Shown: positions 1 through 9,265, counted from the stretch's first letter. The stretch is DNA of 64,000 bases from Ornithinicoccus sp045032955 (GCF_045032955.1 NZ_JBJFZU010000011.1:124001-188000), one strand, 5' to 3'. Notes: a model not told the origin generated them from the letters alone. Program-made: numbers and translations.

Positions 1-1426
1 CCCCCATCCAGCACAGCGCCCATTCGGCGGCGCTGCCCTGGACGACGAAGTTGCGGGTGAACCGGCCGCGGACGCGAGCCTGCTGGCGGGCCGCCCGACC
101 CTGCCCCTCGTCGGCGTCCGCCGACCCCGCCTGCTGCTGACCGTCGACCCACAGCTCCGAGGGTGGCGGCGAGGTCCTCCCCAGCCAGGTGCTCACCACA
201 CCGCCCCGTTCCCCGGCGCGTGCGGCCTCCTCCACCAGCGCGATCGCCCGGGGGTAGGCGCGTCGCAGCCGGGGCATCAGCATCCCGGAGTCCCCCGAGG
301 TCCCGCCGTAGAGGGCACCCAGCATGCCGACCTTGGCCTGGTCGCGGGTGGCGACGACGCGGGCCTCGACGAGCCCGGCGTAGAGGTCCCCGCCGCGCCC
401 GGCGTCCGCGAGCGCCCGGTCCCCGGACATGGCGGCCAGCACCCGCGGCTCGATCTGGGCCGCGTCGGCGATGACCAGCCGCCAGCCGGGGTCGGCACGC
501 ACCGCCGCCCGCACCACCTTGGGCAGCTGGAGCGCACCACCGCCGCTTGTCGCCCAGCGCCCGGTGACCACACCGCCGGGAACGTAGTCGGGCCGGAACC
601 TGCCCCGGCGGCCCTGCACCCCGGGCTCGACCCAGCTGTCCAGCCAGGTCCACCCGTTGGCGGCCAGCAGCCGGGCCAGCCGCTTGTACTCCAGCAGCGG
701 CTCGATGACCGGGTGGTCCACCCCGACCAGGTCCCACTTGCGAGTGCTGGTCACGCCGAGGCCCAGCGTCCGGAGCGCGCGCAGCACGTCCACCGGGGAG
801 TCGGGGTTGAGCGAGGGCATACCCGCCCGGTCCCGTATGCGCCAGGCCAGGTCCTCGAGCACCGCGGGCCGCACGCCCTGCCGGGGGCGTGGCCCGAGCG
901 CCGTGGTGAGGATCCGGTCGTGCACCTCCCGGTCCCAGGGCAGCCCGTGGTGCCGCATCTCCGCCGCGATCAGCGCACCCACGGACTCCGCCGCCAGCAG
1001 CAGCCGCAGGCCCCCGCCCCCGGTGGGTGCCGCGACGGCCTGCTGCTGCCGCTCCCACTGCTGCACCACCCGGTCGAGGGTGAGGTCGGCGGGCGAGGCG
1101 AGGTCGTCCAGCAGAGTGGGTGGGCGGGCCGGGTCCGGCACTCCGGCCGGGGCGTCCCAGACCGGGTCGGCCGGCACGCCGCCCGGGTCGCGGCGGTGCA
1201 GGATCGTCCGGCACAGGCGCAGGTCCACGCAGCGCTCGACGCGCACACCCCCGGCCAGCAGGAGCGGGGCCAGCACCGCGGTGTCGGCCCATACCCAGCG
1301 GGGACGGTCCTGCTCGAGCTCGGCGACCCTGGAGAGGTCGTCCCGCCGCAGCACCTCGGTGCGGGAGCCCGGGGTCACGGGCCGCACGTGCAGGAGACCA
1401 CCCACGAGCGCGACGGCGATCTCCAC
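1..1426 (-). CDS. Bifunctional 3'-5' exonuclease/DNA polymerase, family A (C-terminus outside window)
   Basis: The protein has a degraded N-terminal exonuclease-like region (about residues 1-180) followed by a family A (PolI-type) palm/fingers region. Motif A reads DAAQIEPRVLAAMSGD, where PolI has DYSQIELR. The O-helix reads RDQAKVGMLGALYGG, with the Lys and Tyr-Gly of motif B. About 475 residues are visible; motif C (HDE) lies beyond base 1. This arrangement matches the actinobacterial stand-alone exonuclease/polymerase of about 550-580 residues, distinct from full PolA. I chose the GTG at 1426 because a TAGAGT -10 element lies seven bases upstream, which implies a leaderless start. A GTG at 1435 overlaps that element. 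The exact repair role is unknown. Confidence 0.85.
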   Translation of the reverse strand, partial: MEIAVALVGGLLHVRPVTPGSRTEVLRRDDLSRVAELEQDRPRWVWADTAVLAPLLLAGGVRVERCVDLRLCRTILHRRDPGGVPADPVWDAPAGVPDPARPPTLLDDLASPADLTLDRVVQQWERQQQAVAAPTGGGGLRLLLAAESVGALIAAEMRHHGLPWDREVHDRILTTALGPRPRQGVRPAVLEDLAWRIRDRAGMPSLNPDSPVDVLRALRTLGLGVTSTRKWDLVGVDHPVIEPLLEYKRLARLLAANGWTWLDSWVEPGVQGRRGRFRPDYVPGGVVTGRWATSGGGALQLPKVVRAAVRADPGWRLVIADAAQIEPRVLAAMSGDRALADAGRGGDLYAGLVEARVVATRDQAKVGMLGALYGGTSGDSGMLMPRLRRAYPRAIALVEEAARAGERGGVVSTWLGRTSPPPSELWVDGQQQAGSADADEGQGRAARQQARVRGRFTRNFVVQGSAAEWALCWMG

Positions 1427-1464
1427 CGTGCGCACTCTAGGGCCGCGGCCCGACAACCCCCGAC

Positions 1465-1503
1465 GCTGCTCGCCGACGACCCCTCCGGTCGTCGGCGAGC
1501 AGC
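1465..1503 (-). terminator. GC-rich hairpin terminator after the sugar ABC operon
   Basis: A perfect 17-base-pair stem (1465-1481 with 1487-1503) closes a five-base loop. It lies 30 bases past the stop of the substrate-binding protein and before the polymerase gene. There is no T-run, as is usual for actinobacterial terminators. Confidence 0.85.
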
Positions 1504-1533
1504 AGTGCCGGGCGCGCTCGCCCGGTTCGGGCC

Positions 1534-2856
1534 TTACTCCAGCTGGGACGCCAGGTCGCGCTCGTAGAGCTCCTCCAGGGACTCCTGGACGCCGGTCAGC
1601 TCCTCCGCCACGTCGACGTCGCTGGTGAGGATGCTCTGCAGGGCCTGGGAGAGCTCCAGGTCACCACCGGGCAGGAACACCCGGGCGTTGTCCTGGGACC
1701 GGGCGCGCTCCAGCTGCTCCACGGCCACCTCGAACTGCGGGGTCTCGGCGTAGACCTCGGACATGTCGACGTCCTGCTGGACGGGCATGTACCCGGTGGC
1801 CGCGGAGAAGGTCGCGGTGTTCTCGGCGTTGGTCATGAACCCGATGAACATGGCCGCCGCCAGCTGCTCCTCCGGCTCGGAGTCCGCCGAGAGCATCAGG
1901 CCCGCACCACCGGTGGGGGTCTCCCCTTCGGCCTCGGGGCCACCCGGGAGGAAGGCGACACCCACCTCGAACTCGGCGATGTCCAGGATCCCGCCCAGGG
2001 ACCCGGTGGACTGCACGATCTGGCTGGTCACGCCGGAGCCGAAGTCGTCGGCCGGGTCACCAGAGGAGACCGAGGCCCAGTCGTTCGTGGCGTCCTGGGC
2101 GAACTGGATGGCCTCGACGGTCTGCTCGGAGGCGACCGGGGAGAAGTCCCAGTCCTCGGACCACGATCCGCCGTAACCCCAGATCAGGTTCTGCATCCAC
2201 CACGCGGGGTACTCGTCCTGCGGCGGGAAGGAGAAGGCCGAGCTCGCGACCTCTGCCTCCATCAGCTGCTCGGAGACCTCCGCCACCTCTTCCCAGGTCT
2301 CGGGCGGCGCGTCGATCCCGGCCTCCTCGTAGTGGTCGGCGTTGTAGTAGAACAACGGGGTGGAGCGTGCGTACGGGACCCCGTAGTGGGCGTCCTCGTA
2401 GTTGTAGTCCTCGTAGAGGGCCTCCACGTAGCCCGAGGTGTCCACCTCGGCAGCCTCGAGGACCGCGTCCACCGAGAGCAGGGAGTCGTTGAGGTAGTTC
2501 GGGAACCAGGTCGCGTCGGACAGGACCACGACGTCCGGCGTCGCGTCGGTGCCCTGCGAGGTCTGGAACGCCTGCGAGGTCTCCTCGTAGGTCGCCCCCG
2601 AGTTCTCCAGGGTGACCGAGATCCCGGTCTCCTCGGTGAACGCCTCGATCAGGGCCTCTTCCTGCTCCACCGAGGCGCCGGGGTGGTTGGACCAGAAGAC
2701 GATCTCCTCGGCAGGCTCGACGTCCGCCCAGTCGACCTCCTCGCCCGGTGCGTCGTCGTCCCCGGAGGTGTCGGGACCGCACGCGCTCAGCGTCAGCGCG
2801 GCGACGCTCACGGCGACGATGCCGGTCGTCGCCCTGCTGTTCTTCGACAACTTCAT
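1534..2856 (-). CDS. Carbohydrate ABC transporter substrate-binding lipoprotein
   Basis: This 440-residue secreted lipoprotein captures a sugar for the two downstream-named permeases. The N-terminus MKLSKNSR is followed by a hydrophobic stretch and the lipobox LSAC, with the lipidated Cys at residue 26. The remainder is a family 1 extracellular solute-binding fold, with EEIVFWSNHPGASVEQEEAL at the start of the mature domain. The ATG at 2856 has AAGGAG six bases upstream; an ATG 27 bases earlier lacks this spacing. The gene is third in an operon with two permeases and ends at a strong hairpin. The sugar is not predictable from sequence. Confidence 0.93.
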   Translation of the reverse strand: MKLSKNSRATTGIVAVSVAALTLSACGPDTSGDDDAPGEEVDWADVEPAEEIVFWSNHPGASVEQEEALIEAFTEETGISVTLENSGATYEETSQAFQTSQGTDATPDVVVLSDATWFPNYLNDSLLSVDAVLEAAEVDTSGYVEALYEDYNYEDAHYGVPYARSTPLFYYNADHYEEAGIDAPPETWEEVAEVSEQLMEAEVASSAFSFPPQDEYPAWWMQNLIWGYGGSWSEDWDFSPVASEQTVEAIQFAQDATNDWASVSSGDPADDFGSGVTSQIVQSTGSLGGILDIAEFEVGVAFLPGGPEAEGETPTGGAGLMLSADSEPEEQLAAAMFIGFMTNAENTATFSAATGYMPVQQDVDMSEVYAETPQFEVAVEQLERARSQDNARVFLPGGDLELSQALQSILTSDVDVAEELTGVQESLEELYERDLASQLE

Positions 2857-2920
2857 GACTGCTCCTTGTGGTGGGTGGTGCATCGGTGAGGGCTGGGTGG
2901 CGGGTAGGGGCCTGCGCGAC

Positions 2921-3874
2921 TCACTTGACCGACCCCTGGGTCAGGCCGGCGACGATGTAGCGCTGCAGGGCCGCGAAGATGACCAGCATGGGCACGATCA
3001 CGATCACGGCACCGGCCATCAGGATCCCGTAGCTGCCCGCCTGGCTCTCCACCGACTGCAGCAGGTTCAGGCCCACCGGCAGGGTCATCTTCTCCGCGCT
3101 GCCGGTGATCACCAGCGGCCACAGGAAGCTGTTCCACTCGTTGACCACGGTGACCAGGCCGACGGTGGCGATCGCCGGCACCGAGACCGGTGCGGCGATC
3201 TGGAAGAGCTTGCGCAGGTGCCCGGCCCCGTCGAGCTCGGCGGCCTCGAACATCTCCTTGGGGAGGGCCATGAAGTGCTGTCTGAGCAGGAAGGTCCCGA
3301 AGGCGGTGCCCAGTCCCGGCAGGATGATGCCCCACAGGGTGTCCCGTCCGCCGAGCCCGGTGATGGTGAGGTAGTTCGGCAGCATCGACACCTCCGGCGG
3401 CACCATCAACGCCACCAGGATGCCGAGGAAGATGAAGTTCTTGCCGGGCACCGGGATGAAGACCAGGGCATAGGCGGTGGTCACGGCCAGGAACACCTTG
3501 ATGGCCGACCCCACTAGCGTCACGTACACGCTGTTGCCGAACATGGTCAGCAGGGGAACCCGGTCCAGGACGGCCCGGTAGTTGTCCGTCGTCGGGTCCA
3601 TGGGCAGCAGGGTCGGAGTGAGCGTGACGATCTCGTTCGGCGGCTTGAAGCTGGAGGAGATCATCCAGGCCAGCGGCAGCACGATCACCACCAGCGCGAC
3701 GAGGATCGGCAGGTACCCGGCGAGGAGGGTGTCGGCCAGGTTCCGGCGGGAGAAGGCGTCGCGCCAGGTGCCGCGTCGCATCTGCCTGCGCTCGGCCTTT
3801 GTCAGCCGTCGCGTGGGTGTGGCCGCCGACCCCTCGACCTCCGGCTCGATGCGCCGCGCTCGGATCAGGCTCAT
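2921..3874 (-). CDS. Carbohydrate ABC transporter permease (MalG type)
   Basis: A 317-residue inner permease of a CUT1-type sugar importer with about six membrane segments. The EAA loop, which contacts the ATPase, reads EAAELDGAGHLRKLFQIAAP at about residues 200-220. Its ATG overlaps the stop of the preceding permease in an ATGA, so translation is coupled. The cytoplasmic N-terminus is long and basic (RRLTKAERRQMRR). No ATPase gene is present here. In many actinobacteria a shared ATPase (MsiK) energises such systems, and I infer the same. Confidence 0.93.
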   Translation of the reverse strand: MSLIRARRIEPEVEGSAATPTRRLTKAERRQMRRGTWRDAFSRRNLADTLLAGYLPILVALVVIVLPLAWMISSSFKPPNEIVTLTPTLLPMDPTTDNYRAVLDRVPLLTMFGNSVYVTLVGSAIKVFLAVTTAYALVFIPVPGKNFIFLGILVALMVPPEVSMLPNYLTITGLGGRDTLWGIILPGLGTAFGTFLLRQHFMALPKEMFEAAELDGAGHLRKLFQIAAPVSVPAIATVGLVTVVNEWNSFLWPLVITGSAEKMTLPVGLNLLQSVESQAGSYGILMAGAVIVIVPMLVIFAALQRYIVAGLTQGSVK

Positions 3875-4803
3875 GAGTAGTGGACCTTCCGCTCGACGAA
3901 GCGCATCTGTACCGCTGTGACCAGGAACAGCGTGAAGAACAGCACGACGGCGATGGCTGCCGAGTAGCCCGCGCGCTGGTAGGCCCCGAAGGACTGCAGG
4001 TAGATCTCGAAGATGATCGTGTTGGTGCCGTGACCGGTCGGCGTCATGGTCCGCAGGATGTCGAAGGCATTGGTCATCGAGAAGAGGATGTTGGTCACCA
4101 GCAGGAAGAAGACCGTGGGGGTCAGCAGCGGCAGCGTGACCGAGAAGAACCTCCGCACGGGCCCGGCCCGGTCGATGGTCGCCGCCTCGATCAGATCCCT
4201 CGGGATGGACTGCAGACCGGCCAGGAAGACGACGGCGCAGTACCCCAGGTTCTTCCACACGTAGACGATGATCACCATGACCAGGGACCAGTCCGAGTCG
4301 AGGTACCACTCGGGGGACTCGAGGTCGACGACGTCCAGCAGGTATGCGAGCCCGCCGCGGGCGGGGTCGAAGATGAAGTTCCACACCATGGCCACGCCGA
4401 CCCCGGACAGGACGTAGGGGGAGAACACCGCCGTCCGGGCCGCGGTCTTGCCCGGGATGTGCTTGTTCAGCACGAGGGCGATGAGCAGGCCCAGCAGCAT
4501 GGACCCGATGACCGCGCCAGCGGTGAAGATGCCGGTCACCCGCCACACCTCACGGCCCGAGTCGGAGGTGAAGAACGTGACGTAGTTCTCCAGCCCGACA
4601 GGCGTCGCCCGGGAGGACCCCAACCGCCAGTCCAGGGTGGAGTAGTACATGTTGGAGAACAACGGGTAGTAGATGAACGCGAGGATCAACGCGATGTTGG
4701 GCCCTGCGAAGAGGAGGAAGAGGGACCAGTTCTTCGACTGCTCGCGTCGGCGCGCGCGGACGCGAGCACGATCGGGCTCCAGCTGCTGTGCGGTGGGGGC
4801 CAT
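3871..4803 (-). CDS. Carbohydrate ABC transporter permease (MalF type)
   Basis: First gene of the sugar importer operon, 310 residues, with about six membrane segments. The conserved cytoplasmic loop reads EAATIDRAGPVRRFFSVTLP. The start at 4803 has GAGGAG just upstream. The N-terminal 30 residues are charged and cytoplasmic. It pairs with the MalG-type permease, which follows by a four-base overlap, and with the lipoprotein. No LacI- or ROK-type regulator gene is adjacent. Confidence 0.93.
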   Translation of the reverse strand: MAPTAQQLEPDRARVRARRREQSKNWSLFLLFAGPNIALILAFIYYPLFSNMYYSTLDWRLGSSRATPVGLENYVTFFTSDSGREVWRVTGIFTAGAVIGSMLLGLLIALVLNKHIPGKTAARTAVFSPYVLSGVGVAMVWNFIFDPARGGLAYLLDVVDLESPEWYLDSDWSLVMVIIVYVWKNLGYCAVVFLAGLQSIPRDLIEAATIDRAGPVRRFFSVTLPLLTPTVFFLLVTNILFSMTNAFDILRTMTPTGHGTNTIIFEIYLQSFGAYQRAGYSAAIAVVLFFTLFLVTAVQMRFVERKVHYS

Positions 4804-4832
4804 CCGGCTCCTCTCCCTTCTCTGCTCATCGG

Positions 4833-4852
4833 AGAGTAACCGCCCCAGTTAC
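4833..4852 (-). promoter_or_regulatory. Promoter -10 with overlapping inverted repeat, sugar ABC operon
   Basis: On the minus strand a TACTCT -10 element (4833-4838) lies about 30 bases before the first permease. An inverted repeat GTAAC-N7-GTTAC (4836-4852) overlaps it. Such a site could be an operator for a sugar-responsive regulator encoded elsewhere; this is inference. Confidence 0.45.
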
Positions 4853-4927
4853 GGCACGGTGGCCGCCGCGCGACACGCACATGAACGGACCGTCGCACCC
4901 ACGGGCGGTACGACAGGCGAGCGTCCC

Positions 4928-5659
4928 TCAGCGGGCGTGCAGCTCCACGAAACGGCGCAGTATGCCGCGCACGGCGTCGACATCCACCGCCCGAGCCTCG
5001 GCCACGATGCGCTCTGCATCGTCCGGCTCGCAGTAGCCGTGCCCGGCGTAGATCCGCAGCCGCAGCTCCAGGGTGTCCGCGTCCAGCTCTGGGTGGAACT
5101 GGGTGGCGTAGACGTTGCGCCCGATCCGGAACATCTGGGTCGGGCACCCGGGGGAGGTCGCCAGCAGCACCGCACCGGGCGACGTCGGCAGCACCGAGCA
5201 CGCCTCCTTGTGACCGACGATCGCGTGGAAGCGCTCCGGCATACCGGCCAGCAGGGGGTCCGTCCGTCCGTCCTCGGTGAGCGAGACGTCCACCGCACCC
5301 GGGGCCTCGCCGTAGCGCCGGTCGACGGTGCCCCCGCAGACCATGCCCAGCAGCCCGACCCCGTAGCAGGCCCCGAGGAACGGCATGTCCTGCTCGACGA
5401 CCCTGCCGACCAGGGCGGCGAGGTCGGACTCGACCCGTTGTTGCACCTCGCTCTTCACCTCGTCCGAGGCGTTGAACGGGCTGCCGCCCAGGATCACCCC
5501 GCTGTAGTCGTCCAGGTCCACCACCGGCATCGGTCCCGCCTCGACACGCACCCGGTGCAGCTGCTCGGGCGCCAGGCCGGAGTACCGCAGGAAGCCGGCG
5601 TACTCGTCGTCCGCGGCGTCGTCCTCGGACCGGGTGCCGAGCAGCAGGAAGGGCTTCAC
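4928..5659 (-). CDS. Class I glutamine amidotransferase-like protein (GMP synthase type)
   Basis: The 243-residue protein has the triad of class I amidotransferases: nucleophile Cys98 in GACYG, and His189 and Glu191 in QFHPE. The glycine turn VILGGSPFN is also present. It has no synthetase domain, so it is a stand-alone amidotransferase of the group that includes gamma-glutamyl hydrolase-like and YfeJ-type proteins. The GTG start at 5659 follows TAGGCT by eight bases, which fits a leaderless mRNA. The neighbours give no substrate clue. Confidence 0.85.
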   Translation of the reverse strand: MKPFLLLGTRSEDDAADDEYAGFLRYSGLAPEQLHRVRVEAGPMPVVDLDDYSGVILGGSPFNASDEVKSEVQQRVESDLAALVGRVVEQDMPFLGACYGVGLLGMVCGGTVDRRYGEAPGAVDVSLTEDGRTDPLLAGMPERFHAIVGHKEACSVLPTSPGAVLLATSPGCPTQMFRIGRNVYATQFHPELDADTLELRLRIYAGHGYCEPDDAERIVAEARAVDVDAVRGILRRFVELHAR

Positions 5660-5743
5660 GGGGGTCGAGCCTATAGATCGTCGGCGTGGGCACGGCGAGG
5701 GTGGGACGGTCTGTCCACAGGCGGCGTGTCGCCCGCGCAGGAT

Positions 5744-5763
5744 TCGAACACATGTACTAGGAT
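5744..5763 (+). promoter_or_regulatory. LexA (SOS) box and -10 element of the DUF222/HNH gene
   Basis: TCGAAC-ACAT-GTACTA (5744-5759) matches 10 of the 12 fixed positions of the actinobacterial LexA consensus TCGAACNNNNGTTCGA. It overlaps a good -10, TAGGAT (5758-5763). LexA bound here would block the promoter until DNA damage. Confidence 0.65.
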
Positions 5764-5798
5764 GAGGGTATCGAGGAGCCCAGGGGGGGTGAAGTGCG

Positions 5799-7907
5799 AT
5801 GGCGACGCAGCCGATCGAGGAAGAGCCGGGCAGGCCCGGAGGTCACGGAGGTGATCTGACGGTGCTGCTGGAGCGGGTGGGCACCCTGCAGTCGGGGGTG
5901 CAGGGGATGGGTGCGGGTGAGTGTCTGGAAGTGATCGAGGCGTTGCACCGGTTGAGCGGGTTGGTGGACGCGGTGCGGGTGGACGTGGTCGCGCAGCTGG
6001 CGGCACGCACGGGTGAGGACCTGCTGGCACGGGCCGGGGTGAGTGAGCCAGGGGAGCTGTCGGCGACGGGGCGGGAGCGGTGGCGGGCGAGGTGCAAGTC
6101 GGTGGCGGCGACCGAGGTCGCGGCGTTGACGGGGATGGGCCGGTGGCGTGCCCGCCAGCTCGTGGCGGTCGCGTTGGCGCCGAAGGCGGTGTCCGGTCCG
6201 GTGCGGGAGGGTCTGGTGGCGGGAGTCGCGACGTGGGGGCAGGTGGAGCACTTCTGGCGCCGCGCCGGGGGTCTGCCGCACGAGCACGCTGCGGACGTGG
6301 CGACGGCCTTGTTCGCGACCGGGGCCACGCCGGACAAGGTCGCCGTCGAACGCCTCACCACCACCAGCCCAGACGACACCGACAATGACAGGGGCAGCGC
6401 TGGTGGGGTGTCGACGCAGCCGTGGCCGGCGAAGGTCTACGTCGAAGCGTTGGAGCGGGAGGTCACCCGCGCACAGGGACGCGACCCGGCCGCGGACGCC
6501 GCACGCCGGGCGGAGGTGCACCGGGGAAGGTGCGCGTACGGGGTGATCGATGACGACGGCACCGGCCAGGTCATCATCACCGGCGACGCTGCCTCCACCG
6601 CGGCCTGCGTGGACAGATTGCATGTCCTGGCCCGTCGGGCACGCCTCGCCGGGGATGGGCGGACCGAGTCCCAGCTGCGCTCCGACATCGGCCGCGCCCT
6701 GCTCCTGCACGGCACCCTGCCCCTGCCTGACCTCGCCCAGGCACGCCCTCAGCGCGGCGACCAGGGGCAGGGTCCGGACGGTGTCTGGGACGATGCCGCA
6801 CTGGTGTCGCCGGAGGACATCGCGTCGCTGGCCCAGATCATCTCCGGTACCCCGACGTACGACCTGCAGGTCGTCGTCCCCTGGGACGCCACCACCAACA
6901 CCGCCGCCCTAGCTGTGCCGGTGGCCAGCGCGGATGCCCCACCCGGCCCTGGGGGCCCCTCAGCCCCGGGCGGGGAGATCGTGCCTGGGGTGGGGCGGTT
7001 GGTGGGCAGGTTCCCGAGGTTCTTCACCACCGGGCAGATGAGGCAGATGGTGCTGGCGTCGGGGACCACGTTGCACCGGGTGCTGACCGACCCTGCGGAC
7101 GGGCGCTGCCTGGAGCGCACCCTGGCCCGGTACACCCCTGATGCGGCGATGCGCACCCAGGTGATGGCCGCGGACCTGCTCTCCCGCGCCCCCGGCCAGA
7201 CCCTGCCCGTCAGAGACGGCCAGCTCGACCACGTCCACGAATACCTGCTCGGCGGTAAGACGTCCGAGACGAACCTGCAAGGTCTGGACACCGTGTTCCA
7301 CGCCCTGAAGACCCAGAAGTTCTGGCACGCCCAGATCGATACCACCCGGCACGTGACCTGGACCAGCTTCTTCGACCGCACCTACCGCACCCGCGCCCAC
7401 GACTACACCCAGTACCTCACCACAGGCACCACCCACACCGTGGACGGCGACACCGAGAGTGTCGACCTGCACGAGGATCCGCGGGTCGAAGAAGACACGA
7501 GGCCACGCCCCGGGCGCCCCCTGGGCGCGGATGCCCGACGCCACCTCGCCTCCCTGCTCGTCTACGCCGCCCTCGCCGCCCGCCAACGCGGTGCACCCCT
7601 CGAAGCACGCGACGACGACCCCGACAGCGACACCGACCTCATCGGCCCCATCACCGACACCCACCGCGCCATCCAGCTGCGCCACACCCACACCCGCGAC
7701 CACCGCCGCACCACCGGACCCCACCCCGGCACCCCCACCCCCGAACACCTCATCCAGCACACCCCCGAGACCATCCTGGCAGCCGAACACTGGACCGACC
7801 CCTTCACCGGACGAGGCACCACCAGCACCGGCAACAGCACCCCGAGCGACGACACCACCGCCGACGACACCCACCAGGCATGGCGCGACCAACCCCCACC
7901 CTTCTGA
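5799..7907 (+). CDS. DUF222 / HNH endonuclease-like protein (13E12 family)
   Basis: A 702-residue protein of the actinobacterial 13E12 repeat family. An N-terminal DUF222 region covers about residues 25-390. An HNH-like region lies near residues 430-530 and keeps LDHVHEY, the Asn of NLQGL and a final His (VFHALK). The CxxC pairs that normally bind structural zinc are absent. A low-complexity Pro/Thr/His-rich tail follows. The start is the ATG at 5799 behind a G-rich stretch. The upstream LexA-like box suggests damage induction, as known for some mycobacterial 13E12 genes. Members often move between genomes, but no inverted repeats or integrase are visible here. Confidence 0.85.
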   Translation: MATQPIEEEPGRPGGHGGDLTVLLERVGTLQSGVQGMGAGECLEVIEALHRLSGLVDAVRVDVVAQLAARTGEDLLARAGVSEPGELSATGRERWRARCKSVAATEVAALTGMGRWRARQLVAVALAPKAVSGPVREGLVAGVATWGQVEHFWRRAGGLPHEHAADVATALFATGATPDKVAVERLTTTSPDDTDNDRGSAGGVSTQPWPAKVYVEALEREVTRAQGRDPAADAARRAEVHRGRCAYGVIDDDGTGQVIITGDAASTAACVDRLHVLARRARLAGDGRTESQLRSDIGRALLLHGTLPLPDLAQARPQRGDQGQGPDGVWDDAALVSPEDIASLAQIISGTPTYDLQVVVPWDATTNTAALAVPVASADAPPGPGGPSAPGGEIVPGVGRLVGRFPRFFTTGQMRQMVLASGTTLHRVLTDPADGRCLERTLARYTPDAAMRTQVMAADLLSRAPGQTLPVRDGQLDHVHEYLLGGKTSETNLQGLDTVFHALKTQKFWHAQIDTTRHVTWTSFFDRTYRTRAHDYTQYLTTGTTHTVDGDTESVDLHEDPRVEEDTRPRPGRPLGADARRHLASLLVYAALAARQRGAPLEARDDDPDSDTDLIGPITDTHRAIQLRHTHTRDHRRTTGPHPGTPTPEHLIQHTPETILAAEHWTDPFTGRGTTSTGNSTPSDDTTADDTHQAWRDQPPPF

Positions 7908-7998
7908 CCGGGAACCTGCCGGTCAGCGGTCAGCCAGTCGGCAGCCCGACCACCCGATGTCACCTCGCGCACCAACCACTCCGGCGGAGGACGCCCGC

Positions 7999-8235
7999 TC
8001 AGTCCTCCGGCAGCGCCGCGAAGGCCGCCTTCATGTCGTTGTACCAGCCCAGCGACTTCCGCGGACGCCGCCAGCGGGCCTTCATCTCGTCACGCGCGGG
8101 TTGGTGGCTGGCGTCACCAGCCTTCTCGGCCTCCTTGAGGTGCTTGTCCTGCGCGGCGATCACATCGTCATGGGTCTCGCCCCGGTGTCCCAGGTCGCAG
8201 GGGCCCCCGAGCTGGCGGCAGGTCATCGTCTTCAT
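7999..8235 (-). CDS. Small DUF1059-like protein
   Basis: A 78-residue protein with two Cys near the N-terminus (MTCRQLGGPCDLGHRGET) and a conserved-looking tail that ends WYNDMKAAFAALPED. The N-terminal pattern resembles DUF1059 family proteins, whose function is unknown. A good ribosome site (AAGGAG) precedes the ATG at 8235. It appears to be monocistronic and convergent with the DUF222 gene. Confidence 0.6.
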   Translation of the reverse strand: MKTMTCRQLGGPCDLGHRGETHDDVIAAQDKHLKEAEKAGDASHQPARDEMKARWRRPRKSLGWYNDMKAAFAALPED

Positions 8236-8352
8236 CCCGACTCCTTCTGTGTCCGATCAGTCTGTGGCCGATCGGTTCTTTCCTGACACCCCTGTGACGA
8301 TCCAGGCCTCGCAGATGTGACACACCCAGGGCCGGCGGGTGCAAGGCGCGTT

Positions 8353-9225
8353 TCAGGCGCGCGCCGTTCCACCGGTGCGGCGCACCAGTTCCTCCAGCAC
8401 GGCGGGCTCGGCCCGGAAGGTGATGTCCTGTACCTGCCCGTCGGCCACCACGAAGTCGAAGAGCACCATCGCCCGGCCCCGGTCGAACCACGCCGCACCG
8501 GGCCGCCCGCCGAGGAACACCGGCAGCGCGGCGTGGGCGCTGCCGTCGAAGAACGCGGCGACCTCGTCCCGGCCGTCGATCCGCTCCGGGGTCCCCACCA
8601 CCGCGGCGGCACGGTCGGCGCGGACGGCCACCCCGGGCGCCAGCAGCTGCAGCAGCTGGGCGAAGTCACCCTCCTTCGCGGCGGCCATGAAGGCGTCCAC
8701 GACCTCCCAGTCGGCGGGTCGACCCACCACGTCCTGCTCCGGCTGCGGGCGCCCGATCTTGGCCCTGGCCCGGGAGGCGTGCTTGCGCGCGGCCGCCGGG
8801 CTGCTGCCCAGGACGGTGGCGACGGTGCTGAAGTCGACCCCGAAGCTGTCGTGCAGCACCAGGGCCACCCGCTCCGCCGGGCCCAGCCGGTCCAGCACCA
8901 CCTGCAGCGCGCCGCCCACGGCCTCGGCCCGCGCCATACCCTCCGCCGGGTCCGGGACGGTGTCGCGCGCCTCCACCTCGGGGACCGGGTCGGCGGCGGT
9001 GCTCCTGGCCCGCAGTCTGTCCAGGCACAGCCGGGTGGTCACCGTCGTCAACCACCCCGGCAGGTTGGCGATGTCGTCCCCACCCTCGTCGGACCCACCG
9101 GTCCGGTGCAGCCGCAGCCAGGTGTCCTGCACCACGTCCTCGGCCTCGGCCTCGTCTCCCAGCACCCGGGCCGCCACCCGCCGCAGCCGTGGCCGTTCCG
9201 TCTCGAAGATCTGCGTGCGGTCCAC
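8353..9225 (-). CDS. ECF RNA polymerase sigma factor, SigJ-like with C-terminal SnoaL-type domain
   Basis: A 290-residue extracytoplasmic-function sigma factor. Region 2 includes EAEDVVQDTWLRL and LPGWLTTVTTRLCLDRLRA. Region 4 includes DFSTVATVLGSSPAAARKHASRAR. A C-terminal domain of about 110 residues (VDAFMAAAKEGDFAQLLQLL onward) has the SnoaL-like fold typical of the SigJ/ECF41-type group. In those families the C-terminal domain controls activity, and there is no anti-sigma gene here either. I chose the GTG at 9225, seven bases after a CAGAGT -10-like element; a GTG at 9234 is possible. It is divergent from the ASCH gene. Confidence 0.88.
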   Translation of the reverse strand: MDRTQIFETERPRLRRVAARVLGDEAEAEDVVQDTWLRLHRTGGSDEGGDDIANLPGWLTTVTTRLCLDRLRARSTAADPVPEVEARDTVPDPAEGMARAEAVGGALQVVLDRLGPAERVALVLHDSFGVDFSTVATVLGSSPAAARKHASRARAKIGRPQPEQDVVGRPADWEVVDAFMAAAKEGDFAQLLQLLAPGVAVRADRAAAVVGTPERIDGRDEVAAFFDGSAHAALPVFLGGRPGAAWFDRGRAMVLFDFVVADGQVQDITFRAEPAVLEELVRRTGGTARA

Positions 9226-9265
9226 GCGCCCCACTCTGGCAGAGCCCCCGCGTAGGGTGGCGGCC

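Noticed and set aside
3875..4546. Reading frame continuing upstream of the MalG-type permease
   Set aside because: It is the shifted frame of the MalF-type permease; the ATGA start at 3874 gives the correct protein.
5741..5765. GATTCGAAC resembling a tRNA T-loop on the minus strand
   Set aside because: No acceptor stem, anticodon arm or CCA-side pairing surrounds it; the LexA-box reading explains the bases better.
5799..7907. DUF222/HNH gene as part of an insertion element or intron
   Set aside because: No terminal repeats, target duplication, transposase or intron reverse transcriptase seen.
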